This document shows, in pieces, positions 26,698-35,643 of a stretch of 64,000 nt of DNA. Under the pieces are notes generated by a model, which had not been told where the DNA came from, searched no databases, and saw nothing but the letters and a program-made list of their open reading frames with translations. The position numbers and the translations under genes were made by a program. The stretch is from Labrys sp. WJW (GTDB lineage Bacteria; Pseudomonadota; Alphaproteobacteria; Rhizobiales; Labraceae): positions 62,001-126,000 of the forward strand of contig NZ_LYXZ01000018.1 in assembly GCF_001676615.1 (NCBI RefSeq), given 5' to 3'. Within the stretch, counting starts at the first letter, position 1. Each line of letters starts with the position of its first letter.

Positions 26698-28227
26698 ATG
26701 ACAGCCATCCTGGAAATGCGGGGCATCACCAAGACCTTTCCGGGGGTCAAGGCGCTCAGCAACGTCAACCTCACGGTCAACGAGGGCGAAATTCACGGCG
26801 TGGTCGGCGAGAATGGCGCCGGCAAATCAACCCTGATGAAGGTGCTGAGCGGGGTCTATCCCCACGGCTCCTACGAAGGGGAGATTCGCTTCCGCGGCAA
26901 GGAATGCCACTTCAAGGATATCCGCCAGTCTGAAGAGCTCGGCATCATCATCATCCACCAGGAACTTGCCCTGGTGCCGCTGCTCTCCATCGCCGAGAAC
27001 ATCTTCCTCGGCAACGAGCAGGCCACCGGTGGCCTGATCGATTGGCCCCTGACCTATGGCAAGACTCGCAAGGTGCTGGATAAGGTCGGGTTGAGGGAAT
27101 CGCCGGACACGCTCATCACCAATATCGGCGTCGGCAAGCAGCAACTCGTCGAAATCGCCAAGGCCTTGTCGAAGGACGTCAAGCTGCTGATCCTCGACGA
27201 GCCGACGGCCAGTCTCAACGAAAGCGACAGCGATGCCCTGCTCGACCTCCTTCTGGAGTTCAAGCGACAGGGCATTTCCTCGATCCTGATCTCGCACAAG
27301 CTCAACGAGATTTCCAAGGTCTGCGACGAGATCACGGTGATCCGCGACGGTGCCTCGATCGAGACCCTCGACTGCCGTAACGAGGCGATCAGCGAAGACC
27401 GCATCATCAAGGGCATGGTCGGGCGCGAAATGGCGGATCGTTATCCCAGCCGCGAGCCCAAGATCGGCGAGCCTGTCCTGGAGATCAAGGACTGGGTGGT
27501 GCACCACCACGAGCATTCCGATCGCCAGGTGGTCAAGGGCGTGAACTTCACCGTGCGCAAGGGCGAGGTCGTCGGCATCTCCGGCCTGATGGGCGCTGGG
27601 CGGACGGAGCTTGCCATGAGCATCTTCGGCCAGTCCTACGGCCAGCGCATCAGCGGCCAGGCCCTGATGCACGGCAAGCCGGTCGATCTCACGACCATCC
27701 ACAAGGCGCTGGCCAACGGCCTCGCTTACGTTACGGAGGACCGCAAGCAACTCGGCCTCGTCCTCGAAGAGGACATCATCAAGAACATCACGCTCAGCAA
27801 CCTGGAAGGTGTGTCGAAGAATTCCGTCATCGACGACATCAAGGAATTGCGGGTGGCCAACGACTACAGGCGCAAGCTGAATATCCGCTCTCCCAACGTT
27901 TTTCAGAAGACGGTGAACCTGTCGGGCGGCAATCAGCAGAAGGTGGTGCTCTCCAAATGGCTGTTCTCCAATCCTGAACTGCTGATGCTCGACGAGCCGA
28001 CGCGCGGTATCGATGTCGGTGCGAAGTACGAAATCTACAGCATCATCAACGAGATGGTGAATGAAGGTAAAGCCGTGCTGATGATTTCCTCCGAGATGCC
28101 GGAACTGCTCGGCATGTGCGATCGCATCTATGTGATGAATGCGGGCCGCTTCGTAGGCGAATTCCCCGGTGCCGAGGCCACCCAAGAAAAGATCATGCGC
28201 GCCATCATGCGTGCGGAAGGACATTGA
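26698..28227 (+). CDS. xylG: D-xylose ABC transporter ATP-binding protein
   Basis: A 509-residue double ATPase that powers the CUT2-type sugar importer. The first domain has Walker [10 protein letters not shown] (37-45) and Walker [12 protein letters not shown]. The second has the degenerate Walker [10 protein letters not shown], the signature LSGGNQQKV near 407 and [14 protein letters not shown] canonical first site with a degenerate second is normal for XylG, RbsA and MglA. The xylH start follows the stop after 2 bases, indicating one operon. Confidence 0.95.
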   Translation: MTAILEMRGITKTFPGVKALSNVNLTVNEGEIHGVVGENGAGKSTLMKVLSGVYPHGSYEGEIRFRGKECHFKDIRQSEELGIIIIHQELALVPLLSIAENIFLGNEQATGGLIDWPLTYGKTRKVLDKVGLRESPDTLITNIGVGKQQLVEIAKALSKDVKLLILDEPTASLNESDSDALLDLLLEFKRQGISSILISHKLNEISKVCDEITVIRDGASIETLDCRNEAISEDRIIKGMVGREMADRYPSREPKIGEPVLEIKDWVVHHHEHSDRQVVKGVNFTVRKGEVVGISGLMGAGRTELAMSIFGQSYGQRISGQALMHGKPVDLTTIHKALANGLAYVTEDRKQLGLVLEEDIIKNITLSNLEGVSKNSVIDDIKELRVANDYRRKLNIRSPNVFQKTVNLSGGNQQKVVLSKWLFSNPELLMLDEPTRGIDVGAKYEIYSIINEMVNEGKAVLMISSEMPELLGMCDRIYVMNAGRFVGEFPGAEATQEKIMRAIMRAEGH

Positions 28228-28229
28228 CG

Positions 28230-29432
28230 ATGACGACAAACACCGTGGAAGCTCAAGGCTCTTCGCCCAAGAAATCGATCCTTGAATATATCAGCGGCAA
28301 CATCCGCGACTATGGCCTGCTGATCTCTCTGATCGTCATCGTCGGCTTCTTCCAATACATGACGGAAGGGCGGATGCTGGCACCGTCCAACATCAACAAC
28401 ATTCCCAACCAGAACGGCTATGTCATCGTCATGGCACTCGGCATGCTGCTGGTGATCGTGGCCGGCCATATCGACCTGTCGGTCGGCTCGGTCTGCGCCT
28501 TCACCGGCGCCGTCGCCGCGACGCTGATGGTGAAGCTCGGCTGGCATTGGGCACCGGCGGCGGTCGCCACCCTGGTGGTCGGGGCGCTGATCGGCGGCAT
28601 CCAGGGCTATTTCATCGCCTATCTGCGCATTCCCTCCTTCATCGTCACCCTGGCGGGCATGCTGGTGTTTCGAGGGCTGACCTATCGCCTGCTCGGCAAT
28701 ACCAATGTCGGCCCGCTGCCGGCCGAGTTCAACCAGCTCAGCGCCGGCTGGATTCCCGATCCCTTCGCCGCTCAGAACTTCTTCACCACCACCTTCGCCC
28801 TTGGCCTGATCGCCGCGGCGCTGTTCATCCTGGTGAACATCAAGGGCCGGATGACGCGGCTCAAGCACGGCGTGGAGGAAGAGCCGATGGCGATCTTCAT
28901 CGGCCGCAACATCCTGATGGCGGTCGCCACCGTCTATGTCAGCTATCTCCTCGCCATGTATCGTGGCCTGCCGATGGTGCTGATCATCCTGCTGGCGCTG
29001 ACGCTGCTCTATGTCTTCGTCACCACCCGCACCGTGGTCGGCCGGCGCATCTATGCCCTCGGCGGCAACGAGAAGGCGGCCAAGCTCTCCGGCATCAACA
29101 CTGACCGCCTCATCCTGTTGACCTTCGTCAATATGGGCGCGCTGGCAGCCTTGGCCGGGCTGATCGTCACCTCGCGCTTCGGCGGCATGGCGACCCCGAA
29201 AGCGGGCGACGGCTATGAACTCGACGTCATCGCGGCTTGCTTCATCGGCGGCGCTTCGGCCTCGGGCGGCGTCGGCAAGATCACCGGCGCGGTGATCGGC
29301 GCCTTGCTGATGGGCGTGATGAATGTCGGCATGTCGATTCTCGGCCTCGGCATCGACGACCAGAAATGGATCAAGGGCCTGGTGCTGCTCTTCGCCGTCT
29401 GTCTCGACGTCTACTACAAGAAGAAGCGCTGA
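28230..29432 (+). CDS. xylH: D-xylose ABC transporter permease
   Basis: A 400-residue CUT2 permease with about ten to twelve membrane helices. The GHIDLSVGSVCAFTGA segment and the loop GGNEKAAKLSGINTDR, which contacts the ATPase, are characteristic of the family. The length matches XylH. The start at 28230 gives MTTNTVEAQGSS and lies 2 bases after xylG. Earlier in-frame starts lie inside xylG. No xylose isomerase or kinase is adjacent, so sugar identity rests on family similarity. A hairpin terminator follows. Confidence 0.94.
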   Translation: MTTNTVEAQGSSPKKSILEYISGNIRDYGLLISLIVIVGFFQYMTEGRMLAPSNINNIPNQNGYVIVMALGMLLVIVAGHIDLSVGSVCAFTGAVAATLMVKLGWHWAPAAVATLVVGALIGGIQGYFIAYLRIPSFIVTLAGMLVFRGLTYRLLGNTNVGPLPAEFNQLSAGWIPDPFAAQNFFTTTFALGLIAAALFILVNIKGRMTRLKHGVEEEPMAIFIGRNILMAVATVYVSYLLAMYRGLPMVLIILLALTLLYVFVTTRTVVGRRIYALGGNEKAAKLSGINTDRLILLTFVNMGALAALAGLIVTSRFGGMATPKAGDGYELDVIAACFIGGASASGGVGKITGAVIGALLMGVMNVGMSILGLGIDDQKWIKGLVLLFAVCLDVYYKKKR

Positions 29433-29454
29433 GAGAGACCATAACGATGGCAGT

Positions 29455-29476
29455 ATGCCGGCCTTCGGGCCGGCAT
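29455..29476 (+). terminator. terminator after xylH, UUCG loop
   Basis: A perfect 9-bp stem ATGCCGGCC/GGCCGGCAT closes a TTCG tetraloop (29464-29467), followed by TTGCTTG. It is 22 bases after the xylH stop. Confidence 0.85.
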
Positions 29477-29568
29477 TTGCTTGATACCGTCTCGATTGCA
29501 ATGCCCCGATTCTACTTGGCGATTGCCGCGGCGTGGCCTTAAAACGCCTGCCGTTCTCGGGAGTGGTC

Positions 29569-29916
29569 ATGGAGCGAATCGTCAAGGCATTCTTCAACTC
29601 GGCAGCGGGCCTTGCCCATGCCGTCCGCTACGAACTGGCGGTACGCCAGGAGGTCGTCGTGCTGCTCGTCGCGGTGCCGGCGAGCTTCTTCGTGACCGAA
29701 AGCTGGTGGAAGCGCCTTGCCCTGATCGGCGTCATCCTGCTGGTGCTGATGGTGGAGTTGCTCAACACCGCCATCGAGGCGCTGTCGGACCATGTTACGC
29801 CCGACCGCCACCCCCATATCCGCATCGTCAAGGATCTCGGATCGGCAGCGGTGTTCACGGCGCTTACCTTGGCGGGCCTGACCTGGATTCTCGCGCTGGC
29901 CGAAAGGCTGGTGTAA
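29569..29916 (+). CDS. dgkA: diacylglycerol kinase, DgkA type
   Basis: A 115-residue integral membrane kinase with three helices. It phosphorylates diacylglycerol to phosphatidate, recycling lipid released by envelope glucan or lipid modification. The family signature is ELLNTAIEALSD (63-74) followed by KDLGSAAV (88-95). The start MERIVKAFF at 29569 follows GGGAG. An upstream in-frame GTG at 29533 would add 12 unlikely residues. nadE starts 35 bases after its stop on the same strand. Confidence 0.92.
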   Translation: MERIVKAFFNSAAGLAHAVRYELAVRQEVVVLLVAVPASFFVTESWWKRLALIGVILLVLMVELLNTAIEALSDHVTPDRHPHIRIVKDLGSAAVFTALTLAGLTWILALAERLV

Positions 29917-29950
29917 GGATGGCGGATCCTTATCCGCCTTTGAAGAGACC

Positions 29951-31687
29951 ATGAGCACCGATATTCTGCGCATTGCCATCGCCCAGCTCAAGCCGACGCT
30001 CGGCGATATCGTCGGCAACCTCGCCAAGGCGCGCGCTGCCAGGGCGAGTGCGCGCGAGCAGGGCGCCGATCTCGTGCTGTTCACCGAACTCTTCCTCTGC
30101 GGCTACCTGCCCGAGGATCTGGTGCTCAAGCCCGCTTTTCAGGACGCCTGCCGTGCCGCGCTGGAGGATTTCGCCCGCGATACGGCCGACGGCGGGCCGG
30201 CTGCCCTGGTGGGTCTGCCCTGGCGAGAGAAAGACAAGCTGCACAATGCGGTAGCGCTGGTGGACAAGGGGATCGTCGCCGCCGTCCGCTTCAAGAACGA
30301 TCTGCCCAATTACGGCGTGTTCGACGAGAAGCGCGTGTTCCAGCCGGGGCCCCTGCCGGGTCCGATCGCCTTTCGCGGCGTGCGTCTGGGCGTACCGATC
30401 TGCGAGGATATCTGGGGCCATGACGTAGTCGAGTGCCTCGCCGAGACGGGCGCCGAAATCCTGCTGGTGCCCAATGGTTCACCCTATCATCGCGACAAGT
30501 CCGACATCCGGCTCAACGTGGCGGTGGCGCGCGTCACCGAATCCGGTCTTCCGCTGCTCTATGCCAATGAGGTTGGCGGCCAGGACGAGGTGATTTTCGA
30601 CGGCGCCTCCTTCGCCCTCAATGCCGATCATCGCCTGGCGGTGCAATTGCCGGCTTTCCGGGAAGCCGTTGTTACCACCATTTGGCGGCGCGGGGCACAA
30701 GGCTGGGCGTGCGAGCCGGGCATGGTCGAACTGGTGGAGGAGGGCGAGGAAGCCGATTACCAGGCCTGTGTCCTGGGTCTGCGCGACTATGTCGACAAGA
30801 ACGGCTTTCCAGGTGTGGTGCTCGGCCTGTCCGGCGGTGTCGATTCCGCCCTGGTAGCGGCCATGGCGGTGGACGCGCTCGGGCCGGAGCGGGTGCATTG
30901 CGTGATGCTGCCCTATCGTTACACCTCGCCCGAATCCCTGAAGGATGCCTTCGAATGCGCCGCGGCGCTGGGCGTGCGCTATGACGTCGTGCCGATCGAA
31001 GCGCCGGTGAGCGGGCTGGAGAGCGTGCTCGAACCGTTGTTCAAGGGCCAGCCACGTGGCATTGCCGAGGAGAACATGCAGAGCCGCGCCCGTGGCACCA
31101 TCCTGATGTCGATCTCCAACAAGTTCGGCGCCATGGTGGTGACCACCGGCAACAAGTCGGAGATGTCGGTCGGCTATTGCACGCTCTATGGCGACATGAA
31201 TGGCGGCTTCAACCCGATCAAGGACCTCTACAAGACCGAGGTCTATCGCCTGTGCGAGCTGCGCAATCGCTGGAAACCGGTGGATGCCAAGGGGCCGGCG
31301 GGCGTGGTGATTCCGCGAAACATCCTGACCAAGGCGCCATCCGCCGAATTGCGCGAGAACCAGAAGGACCAGGATTCGCTGCCGCCCTATGACGTGCTCG
31401 ACGACATCCTGCGCTGCCTGGTCGAAAGCGAGATGCGGGTCAGCGAGATCGTGGCGCGCGGCTATGACGAGGAGACCGTGCGCAAGGTCGAGCGCCTGCT
31501 CTATCTGGCCGAATACAAGCGCCGCCAGGCCGCGCCCGGCGTGAAGGTGACGGAGAAGAATTTCGGCCGTGATCGCCGTTATCCGATCACCAACCGGTTC
31601 CGGGACGGCAACAAGGCCGCCTTCGTGCCGGATGCCGCACTCTATCGGGTCTCCACCACCGCGAGCGCGGATGCGGTGGATTTCTAA
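29951..31687 (+). CDS. nadE: NAD+ synthase, glutamine-hydrolysing
   Basis: A 578-residue two-domain enzyme making NAD+ from deamido-NAD+, ATP and glutamine. The N-terminal nitrilase-fold glutaminase has the Glu-Lys-Cys triad: E46 in LFTELFLCGY, a lysine near 115 in RFKNDLP and C151 in VPICEDIW. The C-terminal synthetase has the PP-loop SGGVDS near 294-299 and TGNKSEMSVGYCTLYGD. The length matches bacterial glutamine-dependent NadE. The stop codon overlaps that of the convergent LysR gene by four bases. Confidence 0.96.
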   Translation: MSTDILRIAIAQLKPTLGDIVGNLAKARAARASAREQGADLVLFTELFLCGYLPEDLVLKPAFQDACRAALEDFARDTADGGPAALVGLPWREKDKLHNAVALVDKGIVAAVRFKNDLPNYGVFDEKRVFQPGPLPGPIAFRGVRLGVPICEDIWGHDVVECLAETGAEILLVPNGSPYHRDKSDIRLNVAVARVTESGLPLLYANEVGGQDEVIFDGASFALNADHRLAVQLPAFREAVVTTIWRRGAQGWACEPGMVELVEEGEEADYQACVLGLRDYVDKNGFPGVVLGLSGGVDSALVAAMAVDALGPERVHCVMLPYRYTSPESLKDAFECAAALGVRYDVVPIEAPVSGLESVLEPLFKGQPRGIAEENMQSRARGTILMSISNKFGAMVVTTGNKSEMSVGYCTLYGDMNGGFNPIKDLYKTEVYRLCELRNRWKPVDAKGPAGVVIPRNILTKAPSAELRENQKDQDSLPPYDVLDDILRCLVESEMRVSEIVARGYDEETVRKVERLLYLAEYKRRQAAPGVKVTEKNFGRDRRYPITNRFRDGNKAAFVPDAALYRVSTTASADAVDF

Positions 31688-32601
31688 GCTTCGGGGTCGT
31701 CTGCTCGCGCTTCCGCCTGGGCCGTCGCGATGAGCCAGCGCCGGACCGCGTCCGTCGGTTCGGGATGGCGCTGCCGGCGTGGCAGCACGACGTAAAAATC
31801 ATGGCTGCCGGACAGTTCGGCAGCCACCGGCTGGACCAGCCTGCCGCTGGCGAGGTCGCCGGCGACAAGGAAGCGGCTGGCGAGCGCGATGCCCTGGCCG
31901 GCGGCGGCCGCCTCGATCGCCAGTCCCGTCTGGTTGAAGCGCATCCGCCGCGGCTCGACGAGCGGCTTCAGCCCCAGCGCCTGTTCGAGAAACTCGGGCC
32001 ACAGATTGTGGGTATCGTGCAGGAGGGTATGGCTCGGAATCTCGGCTGGTTCGAGGCCGTTGGTGCCGGCCGGCAGCAGGCCGGGCGCGCAGACGGCGAT
32101 CACCTGCTGCGCAAACAGGCGCTCGACCACCAGTCCCGGCCCGAAGGGCAACCGCCCTTGCCGCACCGCGATGTCGACGCCGTCGCTCTGGAAATTCGAC
32201 AGGCTCTCATTGGCCAGAATGCGCAACTCGACGAGCGGATGCTCGGCCACGAATTGCGGCAGCCTGGGGATCAGCCATTTGGTCGCGAAGCTCGGCGTGA
32301 CGCTGATCGTCAGCCTGGCAGGCTCGGGGCGCAGTCCCTGCGTCGCATCGGCGATGAGTTCGAAAGCCCGGCGGATATTGGGCAGATAGCCCTGCCCGGC
32401 ATGGGTAAGGGTAAGCCCACGAGGCAGCCGTTCGAACAGTTTCACGCCGAGATCGGCCTCCAGCCCTCGGATATGCTGGGCGACGGCGCCCTGGGTTACG
32501 TTCAGCTCCTCGGCGGCAAGGCGGAAGTTCAGATGGCGTGCGGCAGCTTCGAAGGCGCGCAGGGCCTTGAGCGGAGGAAGGTGAGGCAGGACATCCGGCA
32601 T
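31684..32601 (-). CDS. LysR-family regulator, GcvA-like
   Basis: A 305-residue regulator with N-terminal winged helix-turn-helix (LPPLKALRAFEAAARHLNF...AAEELNVTQGAVAQHIRGLE, about 6-50) and a C-terminal substrate-binding domain with SVTPSFATKWLIPRLPQF, typical of the GcvA subgroup. The gene is divergent from the SDR at 32730, with a palindrome between them, so the SDR and perhaps the flavin oxidoreductase are its likely targets. The inducer is unknown. The 3' end overlaps nadE tail-to-tail. Confidence 0.92.
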   Translation of the reverse strand: MPDVLPHLPPLKALRAFEAAARHLNFRLAAEELNVTQGAVAQHIRGLEADLGVKLFERLPRGLTLTHAGQGYLPNIRRAFELIADATQGLRPEPARLTISVTPSFATKWLIPRLPQFVAEHPLVELRILANESLSNFQSDGVDIAVRQGRLPFGPGLVVERLFAQQVIAVCAPGLLPAGTNGLEPAEIPSHTLLHDTHNLWPEFLEQALGLKPLVEPRRMRFNQTGLAIEAAAAGQGIALASRFLVAGDLASGRLVQPVAAELSGSHDFYVVLPRRQRHPEPTDAVRRWLIATAQAEARADDPEA

Positions 32602-32624
32602 GCAGTAGTTTTTCTACAGGATCG

Positions 32625-32636
32625 GAATAGCTATTC
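32625..32636. promoter_or_regulatory. palindrome in LysR/SDR divergent promoter region
   Basis: A perfect 12-bp palindrome, GAATAGCTATTC, lies 24 bp from the LysR start and 94 bp from the SDR start. Beside it, at about 32606-32618, is GTAG-N5-CTAC. Either could be part of a LysR box. Confidence 0.5.
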
Positions 32637-32729
32637 TGGCTCGAATGAAGCCTGATTTGGCAGTATATCAGGAAGACAGGCGCTTTGTCGCGGCCTTGCG
32701 CCGCTCCGGAATATGGAAGGATGACTTCA

Positions 32730-33434
32730 ATGGCAGCAGAAAAAGTAGCGATCGTTACGGCCGGCGGCAGTGGCATGGGAGCAGCTGCCGCAAGGCGCCT
32801 GGCCAAGGATGGCTACAAGGTTGCCATTCTCTCCTCCTCCGGCAAGGGGGAAGCCATCGCGCAGGAATTGGGCGGTCTCGGTGTCACCGGCTCCAACCAG
32901 TCCAACGAGGATTTGCAGCGCCTCACCGATCGCACGCTCGAGCGTTGGGGACGTGTCGACGTGCTGGTCAACAGCGCTGGCCATGGTCCGCGTGCGCCGC
33001 TTCTGGAGATCACCGATGAGCAATGGCACACGGGGCTCGACGTCTATCTGATGAACGTGATCCGAGCGACCCGCCTGGTGGCCCCCACGATGATTCGCCA
33101 GAAGAGCGGCGCCATCATCAACATCTCGACGGCCTGGGCCTTCGAGCCGACGGCGATGTTCCCGACCTCGGCCGTGTTCCGCGCTGGGCTTGCCGCCTAC
33201 ACCAAGCTCTTCGCCGATCAGCATGCCGCCGACAATGTGCGCATGAACAATGTGCTGCCGGGCTGGATCGACAGCCTGCCGGCCACCGAGGAACGCCGCG
33301 ACAGCGTGCCGATGGGCCGCTACGGCACCAGCGAGGAGATCGCGGCTACGGTCGCCTTTCTCGCCTCGGAGGGCGCCGGCTACATCACTGGCCAGAATAT
33401 CCGCGTCGATGGCGGGCTGATGCGCTCGCTCTGA
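32730..33434 (+). CDS. SDR-fold protein lacking the catalytic Tyr/Lys
   Basis: A 234-residue classical-size short-chain dehydrogenase/reductase. It has a nucleotide-binding TAGGSGMG (10-17), NSAG at 81-84 and NIST with S133. The YxxxK motif expected at 146 and 150 reads TSAVF, so Tyr is Thr146 and Lys is Phe150. The rest of the fold, including NNVLPGWIDS and GQNIRVDGG, is intact. It may be a divergent SDR using other residues or a non-enzymatic protein. ATG 32730 is preferred because GGAAGG lies 9 bases upstream. ATG 32721 is too close to it. Confidence 0.88.
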   Translation: MAAEKVAIVTAGGSGMGAAAARRLAKDGYKVAILSSSGKGEAIAQELGGLGVTGSNQSNEDLQRLTDRTLERWGRVDVLVNSAGHGPRAPLLEITDEQWHTGLDVYLMNVIRATRLVAPTMIRQKSGAIINISTAWAFEPTAMFPTSAVFRAGLAAYTKLFADQHAADNVRMNNVLPGWIDSLPATEERRDSVPMGRYGTSEEIAATVAFLASEGAGYITGQNIRVDGGLMRSL

Positions 33435-33455
33435 AGGAACGCGTTTGGAGCGCCA

Positions 33456-33495
33456 TTTCCCGGATGCGCGGGTGTCTCGTCCGCGCACCCGGAAA
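33456..33495. terminator. hairpin between convergent SDR and flavin oxidoreductase genes
   Basis: CCGGATGCGCGG (33460-33471) pairs with 33481-33492 at 11 of 12 positions, flanked by TTT and AAA that extend the stem. It is placed so that it can end transcription from either side. Confidence 0.6.
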
Positions 33496-33507
33496 GATGT
33501 CGCGTTC

Positions 33508-35469
33508 TCAGATGGCCCAGCCGGCCTTCAGGCCTTCCAGCACCGCTTCCTCGGCCGTGCGGGGCGTCAGGCAATCACCGATGAGATGGATCTCGGCGGG
33601 AAGGCCTTCCAGCTCGGCTTCCAGGGCATTGGCGGCCTCATGGCCGAGCGACGTCACCAGCGTGTCGATGCCGTCGACGATGATCGGCTCGCGCCCGGTG
33701 ACATGGGCGAGATAGACGGTCTGCCCGTCGACGCCGTAGAGATCGGCATAGGGGATGACTTCGATGCCGAGATCGTGCAGCACGCCGGCCCAGTGGTCGC
33801 GGACATAGGCCTGGATGCGCTGGCCTGGCATGTAGCCATTGACGGCAAGGCGGACCTTGCAGCCGGCCCGCGCCAGCTTCTCGGCGACGCCCATGCCGAT
33901 CCAGTCGCAGCGCCAGTCCGCCACCAGTACGGAGCTGCCGACATTGGCCTCGTCGCGCAGCACCTGCCAGGCGTCGACGACATGGGCGGTTTCCGCACCG
34001 GGCAGTTCGGGATGGCGCGGCGTGGCGCCGGTGGCGATGATGACCACGTCGGGGCGCTCGTGCTCGACCAAGGCGCGGTCGACTCTGGTGTTCTTCACCA
34101 TGGTGACGCCGGCAAGCTCGGCTTCGCGGGTGAGATTGGTGACGATGCCGCCAAACTCCATGCGCCGTGGCAGCAATTGCGCCAGCAGGGCCTGGCCACC
34201 GAGCCGGCCCGACGCCTCGTAGAGCGTGACGTCATGGCCGCGCGAGGCGGCGATGCTGGCGGCTTTCATGCCGGCCGGACCGCCGCCGGCGACCAGTACC
34301 TTCTTCACGGCGCCGGCACGCAGTACCTTGCCGTAGCGCAATTCGCGCCCGGTCTCCGGATGCTGGATGCAGGAAATCGGCACGCCGAGCTGGAAATGGC
34401 CGATGCAGGCCTGGTTGCAGGCGATGCAGGCGCGAATGTCGTCGAAGCGGCCCTGCTCGGCCTTGGCGGGCATGTCGGGGTCGCAGATCAGCGCCCGCGT
34501 CATGCCGACCATGTCGGCCGAGCCGTTGGCGATCAGCTGCTCGGCATCCTGGGGCTGGTTCACCCGTCCGGCATAGAAGACCGGCGTCTTCACCTTGCGC
34601 TTCACCGCCGCTGCCGACGGTGCACCATAGCCGCTGGCGAAGGCCATGGCGGGGGCGATATGCACGGCACCACCGAAGCTGGCCGAGGAACCGACCGTCA
34701 GGTTGAAATAGTCGAAGCTGCCGTCGAGGGCGGTGAGCACTTCCGCCACTTCCTCGGCGGTGAGGCCGTTGAGATCGCTGTCCTCGGATGAAAAGCGCAG
34801 CCCGACCACGAAGTCCGGTCCTGTCCTGGCGCGGATGGCGGCCAGGCTCTCGCGGATGAAGCGCAGGCGATTGTCGAGAGAACCGCCATAGGCGTCCTCG
34901 CGCAGATTGACGCGCGGATTGACGAATTGGGAGGGCAGGTAGCCATGGCTGCCGACGATCTCCACGCCGTCGATCCCGGCCTGTTCGAGCCGGCGTGCGG
35001 CCTCGCCATAGCCCTCGACGATTTCGCCGATCATTGCCGTGCTCATGGCCCGCGGCATGACATGGAAGCGCTGGTTGGGCACGGCAGAGGGCGCGTAGGC
35101 GACGGGGGCGGTGCCTTCGGCCGTCTCCATGATCTCGCGCCCGGGATGGAAGAGCTGGCCGAATACCGCGGCTCCCTCGGCATGGCAGACTTCCGCGAGG
35201 CGCCGGTAGCCGGGAATGCAGTCGTCGCTGGTCGCCATCAAGAGATGGGAGGTATAGCGCGCCGTCTCATGCACGCCGGCGACCTGCAGCACGATCAGCC
35301 CGACGCCGCCCTGGGCACGCGCCTGCTGATAGGCGATCAGCGCGTCATTGGGCACGAAGGCCGTGGGCAGGGTGGTGTCATGCCCGGTGGACATGATGCG
35401 GTTCTTGATGCGCAGATTGCGGATCGTGAACGGCGAGTAGAGGTGGGGAAGGGCGGCGGACTGGCTCAC
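33508..35469 (-). CDS. FMN/FAD/4Fe-4S oxidoreductase, dienoyl-CoA reductase/TMADH family
   Basis: A 653-residue multi-cofactor enzyme. The N-terminal old-yellow-enzyme TIM barrel (about 8-340) starts LYSPFTIRNLRIKNRI. The 4Fe-4S cysteines are C348, C351, C355 and C367. The C-terminal half has the dinucleotide motif VAGGGPAGMKAA near 390 and a second Rossmann domain. Relatives include 2,4-dienoyl-CoA reductase, trimethylamine or dimethylamine dehydrogenase and N-methylproline demethylases. Which substrate applies cannot be told. GTG 35469 is chosen because conserved sequence begins right after it. An ATG at 35592 would add 41 odd residues. Confidence 0.88.
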   Translation of the reverse strand: MSQSAALPHLYSPFTIRNLRIKNRIMSTGHDTTLPTAFVPNDALIAYQQARAQGGVGLIVLQVAGVHETARYTSHLLMATSDDCIPGYRRLAEVCHAEGAAVFGQLFHPGREIMETAEGTAPVAYAPSAVPNQRFHVMPRAMSTAMIGEIVEGYGEAARRLEQAGIDGVEIVGSHGYLPSQFVNPRVNLREDAYGGSLDNRLRFIRESLAAIRARTGPDFVVGLRFSSEDSDLNGLTAEEVAEVLTALDGSFDYFNLTVGSSASFGGAVHIAPAMAFASGYGAPSAAAVKRKVKTPVFYAGRVNQPQDAEQLIANGSADMVGMTRALICDPDMPAKAEQGRFDDIRACIACNQACIGHFQLGVPISCIQHPETGRELRYGKVLRAGAVKKVLVAGGGPAGMKAASIAASRGHDVTLYEASGRLGGQALLAQLLPRRMEFGGIVTNLTREAELAGVTMVKNTRVDRALVEHERPDVVIIATGATPRHPELPGAETAHVVDAWQVLRDEANVGSSVLVADWRCDWIGMGVAEKLARAGCKVRLAVNGYMPGQRIQAYVRDHWAGVLHDLGIEVIPYADLYGVDGQTVYLAHVTGREPIIVDGIDTLVTSLGHEAANALEAELEGLPAEIHLIGDCLTPRTAEEAVLEGLKAGWAI

Positions 35470-35594
35470 GGGGCCTCGCAGAAACTGGACCCGTACTGGG
35501 TGCACGGGAGCGATCGTGCAATCAACATGGCCGATTGTCGCGACAGGCGAGCAAGTATTCGGCTCGTGCCTCGTGTTCCGCAAGTCAGACATTT

Positions 35595-35623
35595 ACAGGC
35601 GCGGGCGGGATGCCCGCGCCTGT
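35595..35623 (-). terminator. hairpin after mipA-like gene
   Basis: A perfect 12-bp stem (ACAGGCGCGGGC at 35595-35606 with 35612-35623) lies 20 bases beyond the stop of the MipA gene on the minus strand. The T-run after it is weak. Confidence 0.65.
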
Positions 35624-35643
35624 GAGAAGGGGGCTCGAACGTC

